NCBI RefSeq assembly: GCF_004342905.1 | Contig: NZ_SMAN01000001.1 | Coordinates: 213,437-277,436 of the forward strand | DNA length: 64,000 bases | Origin: Melghiribacillus thermohalophilus | Lineage (GTDB): Bacteria; Bacillota; Bacilli; Bacillales; Alkalibacillaceae | Reading direction: 5' to 3' | Part shown: positions 46,428 to 56,190 of the stretch, in pieces | Numbering within the stretch: the stretch's first letter is position 1 | Layout: every line of letters starts with the position of its first letter | Notes under the pieces: model-generated | What the model was told of the DNA's origin: nothing | The model's input: only the letters and a program-made list of their open reading frames with translations | Databases searched by the model: none | Position numbers and translations under genes: made by a program

Positions 46428-49400
46428 TTAATCAAACTCGATTAGTAAATCACCGGCCTGTATGGCATCACCGTTTGATACGTAAATTTCTTTAATCGTG
46501 CCTTCAAACGGCGCCTGTACCGTTGTCTCCATTTTCATCGCTTCGGTCACCATTAGGTGGTCACCTTTATTGACTTTTTCTCCTTTTTCGACAATGACCT
46601 CTACTACTGTACCCGGCATAGATGCTCCAATATGCTTTTCGTTTCCTTTATCGGCTTTTGGCTTTTCACTGACAGCATTCATGATGCTTTCATCACGGAC
46701 AACCACTTCCCGGGGCTGTCCATTCAGTTCAAAATAGATGACCCTCGTACCATCTTTTTGGGGCTGACTGATCGACACAAGTTTTACGATTAAGGTTTTG
46801 CCCTGTTCAATTTCAACTTCAATCTCCTCCCCGAGGCGCATACCATAAAAGAACGTGGGGGTATCAAGCACAGACATGTCTCCGTATTGCTCATAAAACT
46901 TGTGATAGTCCATATACACTTTAGGGTAAAGAGCATAACTGACTAGATCAAAGCTTGTTACTTCCCTGTCCAGTTTTTGATAAAGGGTCTTCTCCATTTC
47001 TTTAAAATCTACGTGGTCGAGCAGTTCACCCGGGCGAACATGAATGGGCTCTTTTCCCTTTAATATGATTCGCTGCAGTTCCTGAGGAAAACCTTGATAA
47101 GGTTGCCCGAGATAACCCTGGAAAAATTCTACTACTGAATCAGGGAAATCCAGGGATTCTCCCCGCTCATAGATATCATCTTCTGTCAAATGATTTTGCA
47201 CCATATAAAGTGCCATATCCCCGACCACTTTTGAAGAAGGGGTCACTTTCACGATATCCCCAAAGAGGTCATTCACCCGGCGATACATCCGCTTGACCTC
47301 ATCCCAGCGGTCTTCCAGACCAACTGCTTTGGCCTGCTGCTGCAGATTGCTGTACTGTCCACCCGGCATTTCATGTTCATACACTTCCGTATGAGGAGCG
47401 ACAATGCCGCTTTCGAAGTCCTGATAGTATTTGCGGACATCTTCCCAGTAATGGGCTAATTCTTCATAGTGGTGAATAGCGATATTCGGCTGACGTTTAT
47501 GGTTGGAAAGAGCATAATACAGGCTGTTGGCACTCGGCTGTGATGTCAGCCCGGCCATCGGACCGCATGCCACATCCACGACATCCACCCCTGCTTCAGC
47601 AGCTTTCGCGTATGTGAAAATCCCATTTCCGCTCGTATCGTGGGTATGAAGGTGGATTGGTATGTCAACGGTCTCCTTCAGCTCGGAAATAAGACGGTAG
47701 GCTGCTTCGGGTTTTAACAGGCCTGCCATGTCCTTGATTCCAAGAATATGTGCACCTTCCCTTTCCAGTTCTTTTGCCATGTTTTTATAATAATTCAGGT
47801 CGTATTTGGATCGGGATGGGTCCAATATATCACCTGTGTAACAGATGGCAGCTTCAGCAACCTTATTTTGTTCCCGGACGGCATCGATAGCAAGGGTCAT
47901 GCCCTTTACCCAGTTCAAACTGTCAAAAATCCGGAATACATCGATGCCCGCATCTGAACTCTGCCTGACAAATTCCTGAATGACATTGTCCGGGTAATTT
48001 TTATAACCGACAGCATTATTCGCCCGCAGTAGCATTTGAAATAAAATGTTCGGCATTTTCTCACGGAGCCTGATCAGGCGCTGCCATGGATCTTCCTTTA
48101 AAAATCGGTAAGCAACATCAAAGGTAGCTCCTCCCCACATTTCAACAGAAAACAATTCGGGCAAAAGTTTAGCTGTAGGTTCGGCAATTTGTATGAGATC
48201 TTTAGTTCGTATTCTTGTAGCTAATAATGACTGGTGAGCGTCCCGGAAAGTTGTATCAGTCAGAAGGAGTTTTTCCTGTTCCTTCAGCCAGTTCGCCAGA
48301 CCTTCAGGGCCATTTTTCAGCAAGATCTGCCTTGTCCCATCCGGATATGGCTCAGATCCTTTAAACTCTGGCATCCGCGGTTTACTGAATACGGGCTTTT
48401 TCTTTTTTGGAATCCCGGGAAATCCATTGACGGTCGTATTTCCGATATACGAAAGCATTTTCGTTCCGCGGTCCCGTCGTTTAGGAAATACAAATAGTTC
48501 AGGAGTTTGGTCAATAAAGGTAGTATCATATTCGCCGGATAAAAACTTTTCATGCTGAATGACATTCTCTAAAAACGGAATATTGGTTTTGATGCCCCGG
48601 ATCCGAAATTCTCTTAAATTTCGAACCATCTTGCTTGCTGCCTGCTCAAAAGTTAAAGCCCAGGTAGACACTTTCACAAGAAGGGAGTCATAAAACGGGG
48701 AAATAACAGCCCCCTGAAACCCATTACCGGCATCCAGGCGGACACCAAAACCTCCCCCGGAGCGGTAAGCCATAATTTTCCCGGTATCAGGCATAAAATT
48801 GTTTAATGGGTCTTCTGTGGTAACCCTGGACTGAATGGCATACCCATTTGTTTGAATGTCTGGCTGTCGCGGGATATTTAATGGCTTTTGAAATAACGAA
48901 TGTCCCTCGGCAATCATAATCTGGGACTGAACAATATCAATTCCCGTAATCAATTCGGTAATCGTATGTTCCACCTGAACCCGGGGATTTACTTCGATAA
49001 AATAATATTCATCATCGGTTACTAAAAATTCCACTGTTCCAGCATTGACATAATCCACATTTTTCATCAATTTAACTGCAGCGTCACAAATTTGTTCCCT
49101 CATGTCATCCGGAAGCGAAACACTAGGGGCTACTTCAACGACTTTTTGATGACGCCGTTGTACTGAACAATCCCTTTCGTACAAATGAACAATATTTCCT
49201 TCCTGGTCTCCTAAAATCTGTACTTCAATATGCTTTGGTTTTTCTACAAATTTTTCGACATACACATCATCACTGCCGAAAGCCGATTTGGCTTCCGATT
49301 TTGCCCGATCAAAAGCATCCTTAAGGGCCTCCTTGCTCCGGACAATCCGCATGCCTCTGCCGCCGCCTCCGAGTGCAGCCTTAATCATAATGGGAAATCC

Positions 49401-49871
49401 ATACTGGTCAGCAAATGATTCCACCTGCTCAACGGTGTGAACTGGACCGTCTGATCCTGGAATGACCGGGATGTCCGCTTCGATAGCCTGATGCCTTGCC
49501 TTAACTTTATCTCCAAACAAATCCAGATGTCTTGCTGTTGGTCCAATAAAAATGATTCCTTCTTCTTCACAGCGGCGTGCAAAATGAATATTTTCTGATA
49601 AAAACCCATAACCAGGATGAATGGCATCTACCCCAACACTTTTTGCAATTTCAATAATCCCTTCAATATCAAGGTAAGCATCAATAGGACTTTTGTCTTC
49701 TCCAACCAGATAAGCCTCGTCCGCTTTATATCGGTGATAGGACCCTGTATCTTCTTTCGAATAAATCGCAACCGTTCGAATATTCAACTCCGTACAGGCC
49801 CGAAATACACGAATGGCAATTTCTCCTCTGTTTGCAACCAGGATTTTGCGGATTTTTTTTACTTCGCCCAT
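46428..49871 (-). CDS. pyc: Pyruvate carboxylase
   Basis: This biotin enzyme carboxylates pyruvate to oxaloacetate, replenishing the TCA cycle. The 1147 residues hold biotin carboxylase (1 to about 460, with GGGGRGMRI and EVNPRVQVEHT), carboxyltransferase (about 530-800, TDTTFRDAHQSLLATR, HTHDTSGNG), a conserved middle domain, and the C-terminal biotin carrier with the lysine in TEAMKMET. Its ATG lies inside the end of ftsW, with GGAGG in the ftsW coding sequence (13-bp overlap), so the two are probably translated together. B. subtilis has the same ftsW-pycA order. Confidence 0.97.
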   Translation of the reverse strand: MGEVKKIRKILVANRGEIAIRVFRACTELNIRTVAIYSKEDTGSYHRYKADEAYLVGEDKSPIDAYLDIEGIIEIAKSVGVDAIHPGYGFLSENIHFARRCEEEGIIFIGPTARHLDLFGDKVKARHQAIEADIPVIPGSDGPVHTVEQVESFADQYGFPIMIKAALGGGGRGMRIVRSKEALKDAFDRAKSEAKSAFGSDDVYVEKFVEKPKHIEVQILGDQEGNIVHLYERDCSVQRRHQKVVEVAPSVSLPDDMREQICDAAVKLMKNVDYVNAGTVEFLVTDDEYYFIEVNPRVQVEHTITELITGIDIVQSQIMIAEGHSLFQKPLNIPRQPDIQTNGYAIQSRVTTEDPLNNFMPDTGKIMAYRSGGGFGVRLDAGNGFQGAVISPFYDSLLVKVSTWALTFEQAASKMVRNLREFRIRGIKTNIPFLENVIQHEKFLSGEYDTTFIDQTPELFVFPKRRDRGTKMLSYIGNTTVNGFPGIPKKKKPVFSKPRMPEFKGSEPYPDGTRQILLKNGPEGLANWLKEQEKLLLTDTTFRDAHQSLLATRIRTKDLIQIAEPTAKLLPELFSVEMWGGATFDVAYRFLKEDPWQRLIRLREKMPNILFQMLLRANNAVGYKNYPDNVIQEFVRQSSDAGIDVFRIFDSLNWVKGMTLAIDAVREQNKVAEAAICYTGDILDPSRSKYDLNYYKNMAKELEREGAHILGIKDMAGLLKPEAAYRLISELKETVDIPIHLHTHDTSGNGIFTYAKAAEAGVDVVDVACGPMAGLTSQPSANSLYYALSNHKRQPNIAIHHYEELAHYWEDVRKYYQDFESGIVAPHTEVYEHEMPGGQYSNLQQQAKAVGLEDRWDEVKRMYRRVNDLFGDIVKVTPSSKVVGDMALYMVQNHLTEDDIYERGESLDFPDSVVEFFQGYLGQPYQGFPQELQRIILKGKEPIHVRPGELLDHVDFKEMEKTLYQKLDREVTSFDLVSYALYPKVYMDYHKFYEQYGDMSVLDTPTFFYGMRLGEEIEVEIEQGKTLIVKLVSISQPQKDGTRVIYFELNGQPREVVVRDESIMNAVSEKPKADKGNEKHIGASMPGTVVEVIVEKGEKVNKGDHLMVTEAMKMETTVQAPFEGTIKEIYVSNGDAIQAGDLLIEFD

Positions 49872-51067
49872 GATTGACCTCCTCTTTTCTGTAAATGAAC
49901 TACCTCTTTTGAATATGACTGGGACTCAGGTAAAGGTTTCCTCTCTTTCGTTCCTTGATCTTCTTCTTTTTTAATCTGAAAAGCTATATTATTTAAAATC
50001 CCCAGTGAAATCATTACAATTAAAAGGGAGCTTCCACCATAGCTGACAAGGGGGAGAGTAACCCCGGTGATCGGCAACAGTCCGCTGATGGCCCCCACAT
50101 TGATAAAGGTTTGCATTCCGACCATGGACGAAATGCCAATAGCCAGCAACTTACCAAATTGATTTCGGCATTTTCTGGCAAAATATAACCCCCGCAGTAC
50201 AATGAGAGCGAGCAAGCTTAAAACTGCCGATACCCCAATGACACCCAATTCTTCTGCGACAACAGCCATAATGAAGTCGGTGTGCGCTTCAGGCAAATAG
50301 CCAAGTTTTTGCACGGATTGTCCCAATCCTGTGCCGCTTAACCCCCCCGTGCCAAAAGCAATATAAGACTGTATTAATTGATAGCCGTCGTCATCCGGAT
50401 CTGAAAACGGTTCGTAAGCTCCTACAAATCTTCCAATCCGTTCATCTGTAATCATGTTTGGAATGGCTACAACCATTAATAGAGCACCGACTGCACCGAG
50501 AAAAATCAAATGTCGCAAACGAATACCAGAACTAATTATGATGCTGAAGGCAATTAAAAAAATACTGACCGCCGTCCCTAAATCCGGCTGCATAATAATG
50601 AGTCCCAGTGTTAAAACTGTGATTAGCAGCGGAGGGATAACAGCTTTATAAAAATCACTAATGTAATCCTGTTTCTTAGCATATACAGAAGAAAGATAAA
50701 GAATAATGCCTAATTTGGAAATTTCTGCAGGCTGAACACGAAAAAACCCCAGATCAAACCAGGAGCGGGCGTTATTTACGCTGTCCCCAATGATTAAAAC
50801 AAGAAAAAGCAAAAACAACATAGAAAGGACAATAATCTTCACAAACTTCTGATATTTCTGATAAGGAAAAATCGCCGCGAAGAAAAACATGACACTTCCA
50901 ATAGCGAACCACTGGAGCTGTTTGACAAAGAAATAATTGCTCTCCACTCCCAGTTCAACGACAGCATAAACCATGCTGGCACTGTATATCATGACAGTTC
51001 CGAAACCTATCAATACTAATGGTGAAAATATTAATAAAAAATCAAAGTGCTGTAAGACTTTTTTCAT
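49859..51067 (-). CDS. ftsW: Cell division SEDS polymerase FtsW
   Basis: FtsW is the septal SEDS glycosyltransferase working with PBP2B. The 402-residue protein has ten membrane helices and the motifs NNARSWFDLGFFRVQPAEI, IMQPDLGTA, YQLIQSYIAFG, YLPEAHTDFI and GVTLPLVSYGGSS. It is clearly distinct from SpoVE (4894-6003). A polar tail of about 40 residues rich in Lys, Glu and Gln follows the last helix. The 3' end overlaps pyc. Its position away from dcw matches B. subtilis. Confidence 0.95.
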   Translation of the reverse strand: MKKVLQHFDFLLIFSPLVLIGFGTVMIYSASMVYAVVELGVESNYFFVKQLQWFAIGSVMFFFAAIFPYQKYQKFVKIIVLSMLFLLFLVLIIGDSVNNARSWFDLGFFRVQPAEISKLGIILYLSSVYAKKQDYISDFYKAVIPPLLITVLTLGLIIMQPDLGTAVSIFLIAFSIIISSGIRLRHLIFLGAVGALLMVVAIPNMITDERIGRFVGAYEPFSDPDDDGYQLIQSYIAFGTGGLSGTGLGQSVQKLGYLPEAHTDFIMAVVAEELGVIGVSAVLSLLALIVLRGLYFARKCRNQFGKLLAIGISSMVGMQTFINVGAISGLLPITGVTLPLVSYGGSSLLIVMISLGILNNIAFQIKKEEDQGTKERKPLPESQSYSKEVVHLQKRGGQSWAK

Positions 51068-51329
51068 TTTACCGTCATCCTCATGTTGATCTCGCCTTCG
51101 AACGGATCTCAGATTGAGACCGAGCTCACTTATTTCTATGATTACTACGTTAAAACATCAAAATCCTGCTTGCTTGGAGACAAAATCATTGATTGAAGAA
51201 AAAGAATAAGGGCATGATTGACCACGCTGGTTGCCTCGGGAGTCGTCGGGAGGTTACCGGCATTCCCGAAAAATGAAATCATCCCTTCCTTAACCCGAAA
51301 CCACTAAAGTATGTACGTTCCCGGCTATA

Positions 51330-51366
51330 AAAAAGCTCACACAACAACGATCAGTTGTCATGTGAG
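51330..51366 (-). terminator. Terminator after ylaN
   Basis: On the minus strand CTCACA-tg-ACAAC pairs with GTTGT-tg-TGTGAG, followed by CTTTTTTAT. It touches the ylaN stop. The rest of the 51068-51366 gap shows no gene. Confidence 0.75.
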
Positions 51367-51663
51367 TTACGTATTCGAAGATTTTTGTGCCTGAAAGGCT
51401 TCATGAAGGGCACTCAACTGCCTTTCCAGATTTTCCATAATTTCTTTACCGGACTCTTCACTGATTAAATTCAGGCGAACAGCAAAATCAATCTCCCTTG
51501 AAAGACCGAACATTTGTGTATCTAAAACCTCTTCATAAAGAGGGCATTGGGGCATTGTTAGATTATCCATTTGTACCTTTATGAGCTGTAATATTTTTTC
51601 TGCATCTGCCTTAAGGAGGGCTAATGCTTGTTCGCGATTTTGCATCGCTACATCAGATGACAC
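51367..51663 (-). CDS. ylaN: YlaN (UPF0358) family protein
   Basis: This 98-residue helical protein contains the highly conserved block [20 protein letters not shown] and [13 protein letters not shown]. YlaN is linked to iron homeostasis through interaction with Fur in Firmicutes, and is essential in B. subtilis under some iron conditions. The start is GTG 51663 with GAGGGGG at a good distance. It is next to ftsW, as in B. subtilis. Confidence 0.94.
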   Translation of the reverse strand: MSSDVAMQNREQALALLKADAEKILQLIKVQMDNLTMPQCPLYEEVLDTQMFGLSREIDFAVRLNLISEESGKEIMENLERQLSALHEAFQAQKSSNT

Positions 51664-52081
51664 AGGTATTCCCCCTCTTACAATTGCTATCTACTTCATT
51701 ATATTATCGTTTCCACCCCAAAAATGCAAGATAAGTGTCGTGTTTGTTGTGTCAAGTTTTTACTCGTTATGGTTTATGTCATGCCAAATCCCAGTACTCT
51801 ATGATTGCACAATTTTTCAGGATAGGTGCTATCGCTTTCTGTCCTCTGTGATTGGGTTACATTCCATAAACAAGAATGCAACCCAATCCCAATCATTCAT
51901 ATATCATACTGCTGGTTAGTGAAGTTATCGGTGTTCTTTCATATTCATACAACTTTGATCGAAACCTTGATGATGTCGTCCAAGGATACATTTATGATAG
52001 AGTTCCCACCTTTTTTATCAGAATTTGGCTTACATCCCGTTGGGAGAAATTTTACCCATAGGTTATGTTTGGACAGGACCA
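51664..52081. other. Intergenic region between ylaN and glsA with a long inverted repeat
   Basis: This 418-bp gap has no recognised gene; short plus-strand readings (about 60-110 residues) lack ribosome binding sites and family similarity. A 15-bp inverted repeat, GATTGGGTTACATTC (51850-51864) and its near-complement (51874-51888, 14 of 15 matching), has a nine-base loop and no T run. It could be a regulatory hairpin or remnant of a repeat element. Confidence 0.4.
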
Positions 52082-53011
52082 TCAAAAAATAGACCACTTT
52101 AAATGTCTGGAAAGGATTTCAAGCAATTTAACCCCAACCACGCTGTTTCCTTTCTCATCAAGAGCAGGGCCAAACACCGCCACCCCTCCCTGATTTTTCA
52201 CGACCCCCAAAATCGCTCCTGAAACACCGCTTTTTGCAGGAATCCCCACCTGTATGGCAAAGGATCCCGAAGCATTGTACATGCCGCAGGTTACCATAAA
52301 GGTTTTGCAAATTCTGGCGTAATGAGCCGGAATCATTTCTTTGTTTGTATGCGGATCTTTTCCATCATTGGCTAAAATCGCTCCAATTTTCGCCAGCTGC
52401 TTAACATTCATTAAAATAGCGCACTGTTTTGTATATGCATCCAGCAGCTCTTCCACACTTCCTGTAATAATTCCGTTTTGCTTCATAAAATAGCACAGGG
52501 ACCGATTTAAAAAGGCGGATTCGAATTCGGAGCGAGCCACCTCTTGATCATATTGAATTGTTTCTTCTCCTGTCAGCTTACAGGATAAATCGATCATTTT
52601 TTTTACTTTTTCACCTGAATCCTTTCCCCCGATCATATTGGTCACAGCCAAAGCACCGGCATTGATCATTGGATTCAGAGGTTTGGCGGGTTTCTCCATC
52701 TCTAGTTTGGATATGGAATAAAACGGATCACTTGAAGGTTCCATACCTACTCTTGAAAACACCGCTTCCTCACCGTGCTCCATCAGCGCAACAGCCAGGG
52801 CCAGAACCTTTGAAACGCTCTGAAGGGTGAAAAAAAAGTCAATCTGGCCCGAGCTGATACACTCTCCTCCAATCTGATAAACAGCTACTGCATTGATTTC
52901 CGGTTGTTGTCTGGCCAGGGCCGGTATATAATCGGCAACTTTCCCATTATTGGCATAGATTCTTACATGTTCCAGCCATTTGTCTAATTGCTCTTTAGTG
53001 ACAGCTTCCAT
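52082..53011 (-). CDS. glsA: Glutaminase GlsA
   Basis: This glutaminase hydrolyses glutamine to glutamate and ammonia. The 309-residue serine-dependent beta-lactamase-like enzyme has the SxxK motif in FTLQSVSKV, the asparagine-rich NPMINAGALAV and the C-terminal GIPAKSGVSGAI. It matches B. subtilis YlaM. ATG 53011 lies eight bases after AAGGAGG. It is divergent from ylaL. Confidence 0.94.
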   Translation of the reverse strand: MEAVTKEQLDKWLEHVRIYANNGKVADYIPALARQQPEINAVAVYQIGGECISSGQIDFFFTLQSVSKVLALAVALMEHGEEAVFSRVGMEPSSDPFYSISKLEMEKPAKPLNPMINAGALAVTNMIGGKDSGEKVKKMIDLSCKLTGEETIQYDQEVARSEFESAFLNRSLCYFMKQNGIITGSVEELLDAYTKQCAILMNVKQLAKIGAILANDGKDPHTNKEMIPAHYARICKTFMVTCGMYNASGSFAIQVGIPAKSGVSGAILGVVKNQGGVAVFGPALDEKGNSVVGVKLLEILSRHLKWSIF

Positions 53012-53087
53012 GTAGAAAACCTCCTTTATGCATGAAAATGAAATGTTCGCTATACTAATAAAGAGAAATCGTAGCGAGGTGAAAAAA

Positions 53088-53582
53088 ATGATCATTCAAC
53101 TGACAGGAAAAGTGAATTACCACATCACCCTTGATCCGGGTGTATGGATTTTTGATGACCGAAAAATCGAATGGGAACAGGCTTTTGGCCATCCCCTTTC
53201 AAATGACAATCCAAATGGTGAAGAGGAAGCAAACCGATTACAACAAAGATGGAGCCGGGAAGTCTATCAGCAAAAAATCAATCCTCCAATCAATAAGAGC
53301 ATTTCAAAATTTGAACGCAATGAAATTTTAAAAGGTACATATGTGATGCCTATCAAACCTTTTATCGAGAATGCCGAAATTCAGGATGGTGCCGAAACAG
53401 TTATTTTAAGTACATCCTCCGGTGAGCATGAAATATCGGTAAATCAATTGACAGAAGGGTATTTCCTTTTTGCTCGAAACGGAAAACCCATTAAGGAAGA
53501 TGGACCTGTATACTTTTATTTTGGCGATGGTTCCAATAAAGATACACCGATCAAAGGAGTAAAACAAATCATTGTGACATGA
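53088..53582 (+). CDS. ylaL: YlaL-like protein of unknown function
   Basis: This is a 164-residue soluble protein beginning MIIQLTGKVNYHITLDPGVWIFDDRK, with a conserved-looking central block (NEILKGTYVMPIKPFIENAEI). It lies between glsA and phoH, the position of B. subtilis ylaL. GAGGTG lies six bases before the ATG. A TATACT -10 (53051-53056) is visible, with an unclear -35. Function unknown. Confidence 0.83.
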   Translation: MIIQLTGKVNYHITLDPGVWIFDDRKIEWEQAFGHPLSNDNPNGEEEANRLQQRWSREVYQQKINPPINKSISKFERNEILKGTYVMPIKPFIENAEIQDGAETVILSTSSGEHEISVNQLTEGYFLFARNGKPIKEDGPVYFYFGDGSNKDTPIKGVKQIIVT

Positions 53583-53583
53583 G

Positions 53584-53617
53584 AAAAAGCATGGGAAGCC
53601 CGCTTCCCATGCTTTTT
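53584..53617. terminator. Bidirectional terminator between ylaL and phoH
   Basis: AAAAAGCATGGGAAGC pairs with GCTTCCCATGCTTTTTT directly after the ylaL stop. It has symmetrical A and T runs and sits between convergent genes. Confidence 0.88.
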
Positions 53618-53711
53618 TATGCCGTATCAGTCAGTATGTCACCCCTGCCGAAGTTTTTTCCAGCTCCTGCCCCCCTGCAAGAGTAGCCAGTTCAGTAATT
53701 TTTTCCCTGAT

Positions 53712-55040
53712 TTACAATATGTCCGCTGCCAGCTGCGCGAGTGAGGAACGTTCCCCCTTTAACATTTTCACATGCCCGCTTAAGGGATGATGTTTAAATT
53801 TTTCCACCACGTGCACAAGACCATTATTATATTCATCCAGATAAGGATGGTCAATCTGATAAGGATCTCCAAGTAAAATCACCTTACTGCCCTCACCAAT
53901 TCGGGTTAAAATCGTTTTCACTTCATGCTTTGTTAAATTTTGGGCCTCATCAATCAGGATCAATTGTTCAGGAATACTTCGCCCCCTGATGTAAGTCAAT
54001 GCCTCAACCTGAATGGAGCCGATGCCAGATAAAATCCGGTCCAATTCCTCGGTTTTTTTCACATCAAACAAAAACTCCAGGTTATCGTATATCGGCTGCA
54101 TCCACGGTTTTAACTTTTCCTCTTTTTCACCGGGCAAATAGCCGATATCATTCCCCATTGGGACTATAGGTCGGGCAACCAGCATTTTTTTGTAAAGTCC
54201 AAGATCTTCCACCTGCATCAGCCCCGCTGCCAGGGAGAGCAGTGTTTTCCCGGTTCCCGCTTTACCGATCATCGTCACAAGGGGAATATCTTGCCTGAAT
54301 AATAATTCAAACGCCATTACCTGCTGGGCGTTTCTCGGCTTAATTCCCCATGCATATTCATTCTGAAATTTACACTGTTCAATTTTATGTTGTTCTGGCT
54401 GGACAATGCCGATTGCAGATTGGGAAGGATGGTCACGATTTTTCATCAGAACAAACTCATTGGGATAAAACATTTCCTGTATTTTTCCCTCAAGTTTCAA
54501 TTCACCCGTATGAAAGAAAGTATCAAAATCTTCCTTCTGTATATACATTTCCTGGAATCCATCATATATGGAGTCTTCCTTAACAGCCCGTTCATTTAAA
54601 AAATCTTCCGCTTTCAGGCCCAGGGCATCTGCCTTTACCCGCATTAAAATATCTTTGGAAACGAGTGTCACATCTTTTGGATTGGCCTTTTTTTGCTCTT
54701 CATGGTGAAGGTTTAAAGCGACAGCTAGAATGCGGTTATCATTGGTTCTTTCAGGAAATATATCTTCCATTTTTGAGAAAGAACGGTGGTTTAATTCTAT
54801 TCGTACTTTTCCCCCGTTGGGAAGAGGAACGCCTTCATAAAACTTGCCTTTATTTCGGATTCGATCAATGATGCGGGAAGTTTCCCTGGCATTATGCCCG
54901 ATTTCATCCATGTTACGCTTTTTGGAATCCACTTCTTCAAGCACTACCGAAGGAATAACGACCTCGTGTTCGTCAAAAGAAAAAATGGCCTGGGGATCTT
55001 GTAGCAAAACATTGGTATCCAAAACATAAACTTTTCTCAA
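53712..55040 (-). CDS. ylaK: PhoH family ATPase with PIN domain (PhoH2, YlaK)
   Basis: This 442-residue protein joins an N-terminal PIN ribonuclease-like domain (VYVLDTNVLLQDP, acidic VVLEEVDSKK) to a C-terminal PhoH ATPase (Walker A TMIGKAGTGKTLLS, Walker B LILIDEAQNL). PhoH2 proteins are RNA helicase-ribonucleases in mycobacteria; here that is inferred from domain order. The start is TTG 55040 after GGAGGCGG. It is divergent from ylaJ, matching B. subtilis. Confidence 0.94.
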   Translation of the reverse strand: MRKVYVLDTNVLLQDPQAIFSFDEHEVVIPSVVLEEVDSKKRNMDEIGHNARETSRIIDRIRNKGKFYEGVPLPNGGKVRIELNHRSFSKMEDIFPERTNDNRILAVALNLHHEEQKKANPKDVTLVSKDILMRVKADALGLKAEDFLNERAVKEDSIYDGFQEMYIQKEDFDTFFHTGELKLEGKIQEMFYPNEFVLMKNRDHPSQSAIGIVQPEQHKIEQCKFQNEYAWGIKPRNAQQVMAFELLFRQDIPLVTMIGKAGTGKTLLSLAAGLMQVEDLGLYKKMLVARPIVPMGNDIGYLPGEKEEKLKPWMQPIYDNLEFLFDVKKTEELDRILSGIGSIQVEALTYIRGRSIPEQLILIDEAQNLTKHEVKTILTRIGEGSKVILLGDPYQIDHPYLDEYNNGLVHVVEKFKHHPLSGHVKMLKGERSSLAQLAADIL

Positions 55041-55168
55041 TCAAGCCGCCTCCTATATATTCTAAAACTCTGCAATGATTGGCATGGCTTCCTGTTTTTA
55101 ATATATGTAGGCATTCATAAAGTTAGACGATTGTGACAAAATATGCATGAATAAGGAGTGATCTCAAC

Positions 55169-55750
55169 ATGCAGAAATGGCTGTTTTTTATTGGACCGTT
55201 GATCTTATTGCTGGCAGCGTGCAATCATGAAACCGAAAACTTCAATCACGATCAAAATCAATGGATCCATGTCCGGGATTCCGAAGACAATCATAACCGT
55301 TCCCTATCGAATACGGAACAGGCACAATATCTGGCTGAACTTGCGGTTAGAGTGCCAAATGTAAATGATGCTACAGCCATTGTATTTGGACCATATACCG
55401 TTGTCGGCATTGATGTGGATAAAGACCTTGATCGCGCGAGGGTAGGTACCATTAAATATTCTGTAGCTGAAGCGCTCAAACAGGATATTTATGGACGCGA
55501 TGCTGTAGTTGTCGCTGACGGTGATGTAGTCGAACGCATACGCCGTCTATCCTATAAAATCAGTCAGGGACATCCCGATGATGCTATTTTGGATGAGCTT
55601 GGAGGAATTGTGGGCAGATATATGCCTGAAACTCCACCAAGACAGCCTCATGTTCAGGAACCTGATCAGAATGAACGGGTCATTCCGGATGACGAAGAAC
55701 AGGATTTGAACCAAATTGAACATGACCAATCCACCGACCGTACTCAATAA
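55169..55750 (+). CDS. ylaJ: YhcN/YlaJ family sporulation lipoprotein
   Basis: This is a 193-residue lipoprotein with lipobox LLAAC (Cys at about residue 18) and the YhcN/YlaJ domain (LAELAVRVPNVNDATAIVFGPYTVVGIDVD, VAEALKQDIYGRDAVVVADGD). The C terminus is rich in Pro, Asp and Glu. Family members are made in the forespore and affect germination or coat in B. subtilis. AAGGAGTGA precedes the ATG. Confidence 0.92.
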   Translation: MQKWLFFIGPLILLLAACNHETENFNHDQNQWIHVRDSEDNHNRSLSNTEQAQYLAELAVRVPNVNDATAIVFGPYTVVGIDVDKDLDRARVGTIKYSVAEALKQDIYGRDAVVVADGDVVERIRRLSYKISQGHPDDAILDELGGIVGRYMPETPPRQPHVQEPDQNERVIPDDEEQDLNQIEHDQSTDRTQ

Positions 55751-55754
55751 AAAT

Positions 55755-55804
55755 AAAAAGGCCACCGAAACTCCTTAATTACAGAGGATTTCAGGTGGCT
55801 TTTT
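55755..55804. terminator. Bidirectional terminator after ylaJ
   Basis: AAAAAGGCCACC pairs with GGTGGCTTTTT, with an extended inner stem (GAAACTCCT and GAGGATTTC, imperfect). It includes the stop codon of the minus-strand gene on the other side. Confidence 0.82.
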
Positions 55805-56045
55805 GATTGGTTACCCGGTTAAAAAAGGTTACGCTTCCTTCTGAACCATCAGACACAAATTCCCCAACAGTCAAATAGGCGGTTGCGTGATCCATTATTT
55901 CAGTTTTTGTTCTTCCATGAAAAACGTCTTTATGTGGAAATGTTCCCCCCGAAGTCCGATAATAGTCCCTTATTTTTTGTAGAGCAAAAAGTGCCATTCC
56001 TGTACTGACCCCTACAGCTCCAGAAACCAGCCACACTGCCTTCAT
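55791..56045 (-). CDS. Hypothetical small membrane-anchored protein
   Basis: This is an 84-residue protein with one N-terminal hydrophobic helix (WLVSGAVGVSTGMALFALQ) and a polar remainder. The ATG follows GGAGGTGA at four to five bases, a strong site, so it is probably translated. Its stop lies within the shared terminator with ylaJ. I do not recognise the family, and no counterpart is known to me between ylaJ and ylaI in B. subtilis. Confidence 0.65.
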   Translation of the reverse strand: MKAVWLVSGAVGVSTGMALFALQKIRDYYRTSGGTFPHKDVFHGRTKTEIMDHATAYLTVGEFVSDGSEGSVTFFNRVTNQKAT

Positions 56046-56190
56046 GGACTCACCTCCATCCCTGAATTTTATAACTCTTTACCCTATCATATCAGAAATC
56101 AAACATGAATTGACAAAAAAATAAATAACATAACAATTTTTGTCCCTATTCAAATCATGATATACTTAGGATGTAAATGAGGTGAATGCC

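Noticed and set aside
51826-52092. Plus-strand ORF of about 88 residues between ylaN and glsA
   Set aside because: No ribosome binding site, no recognisable domain, and it overlaps the glsA end in antisense.
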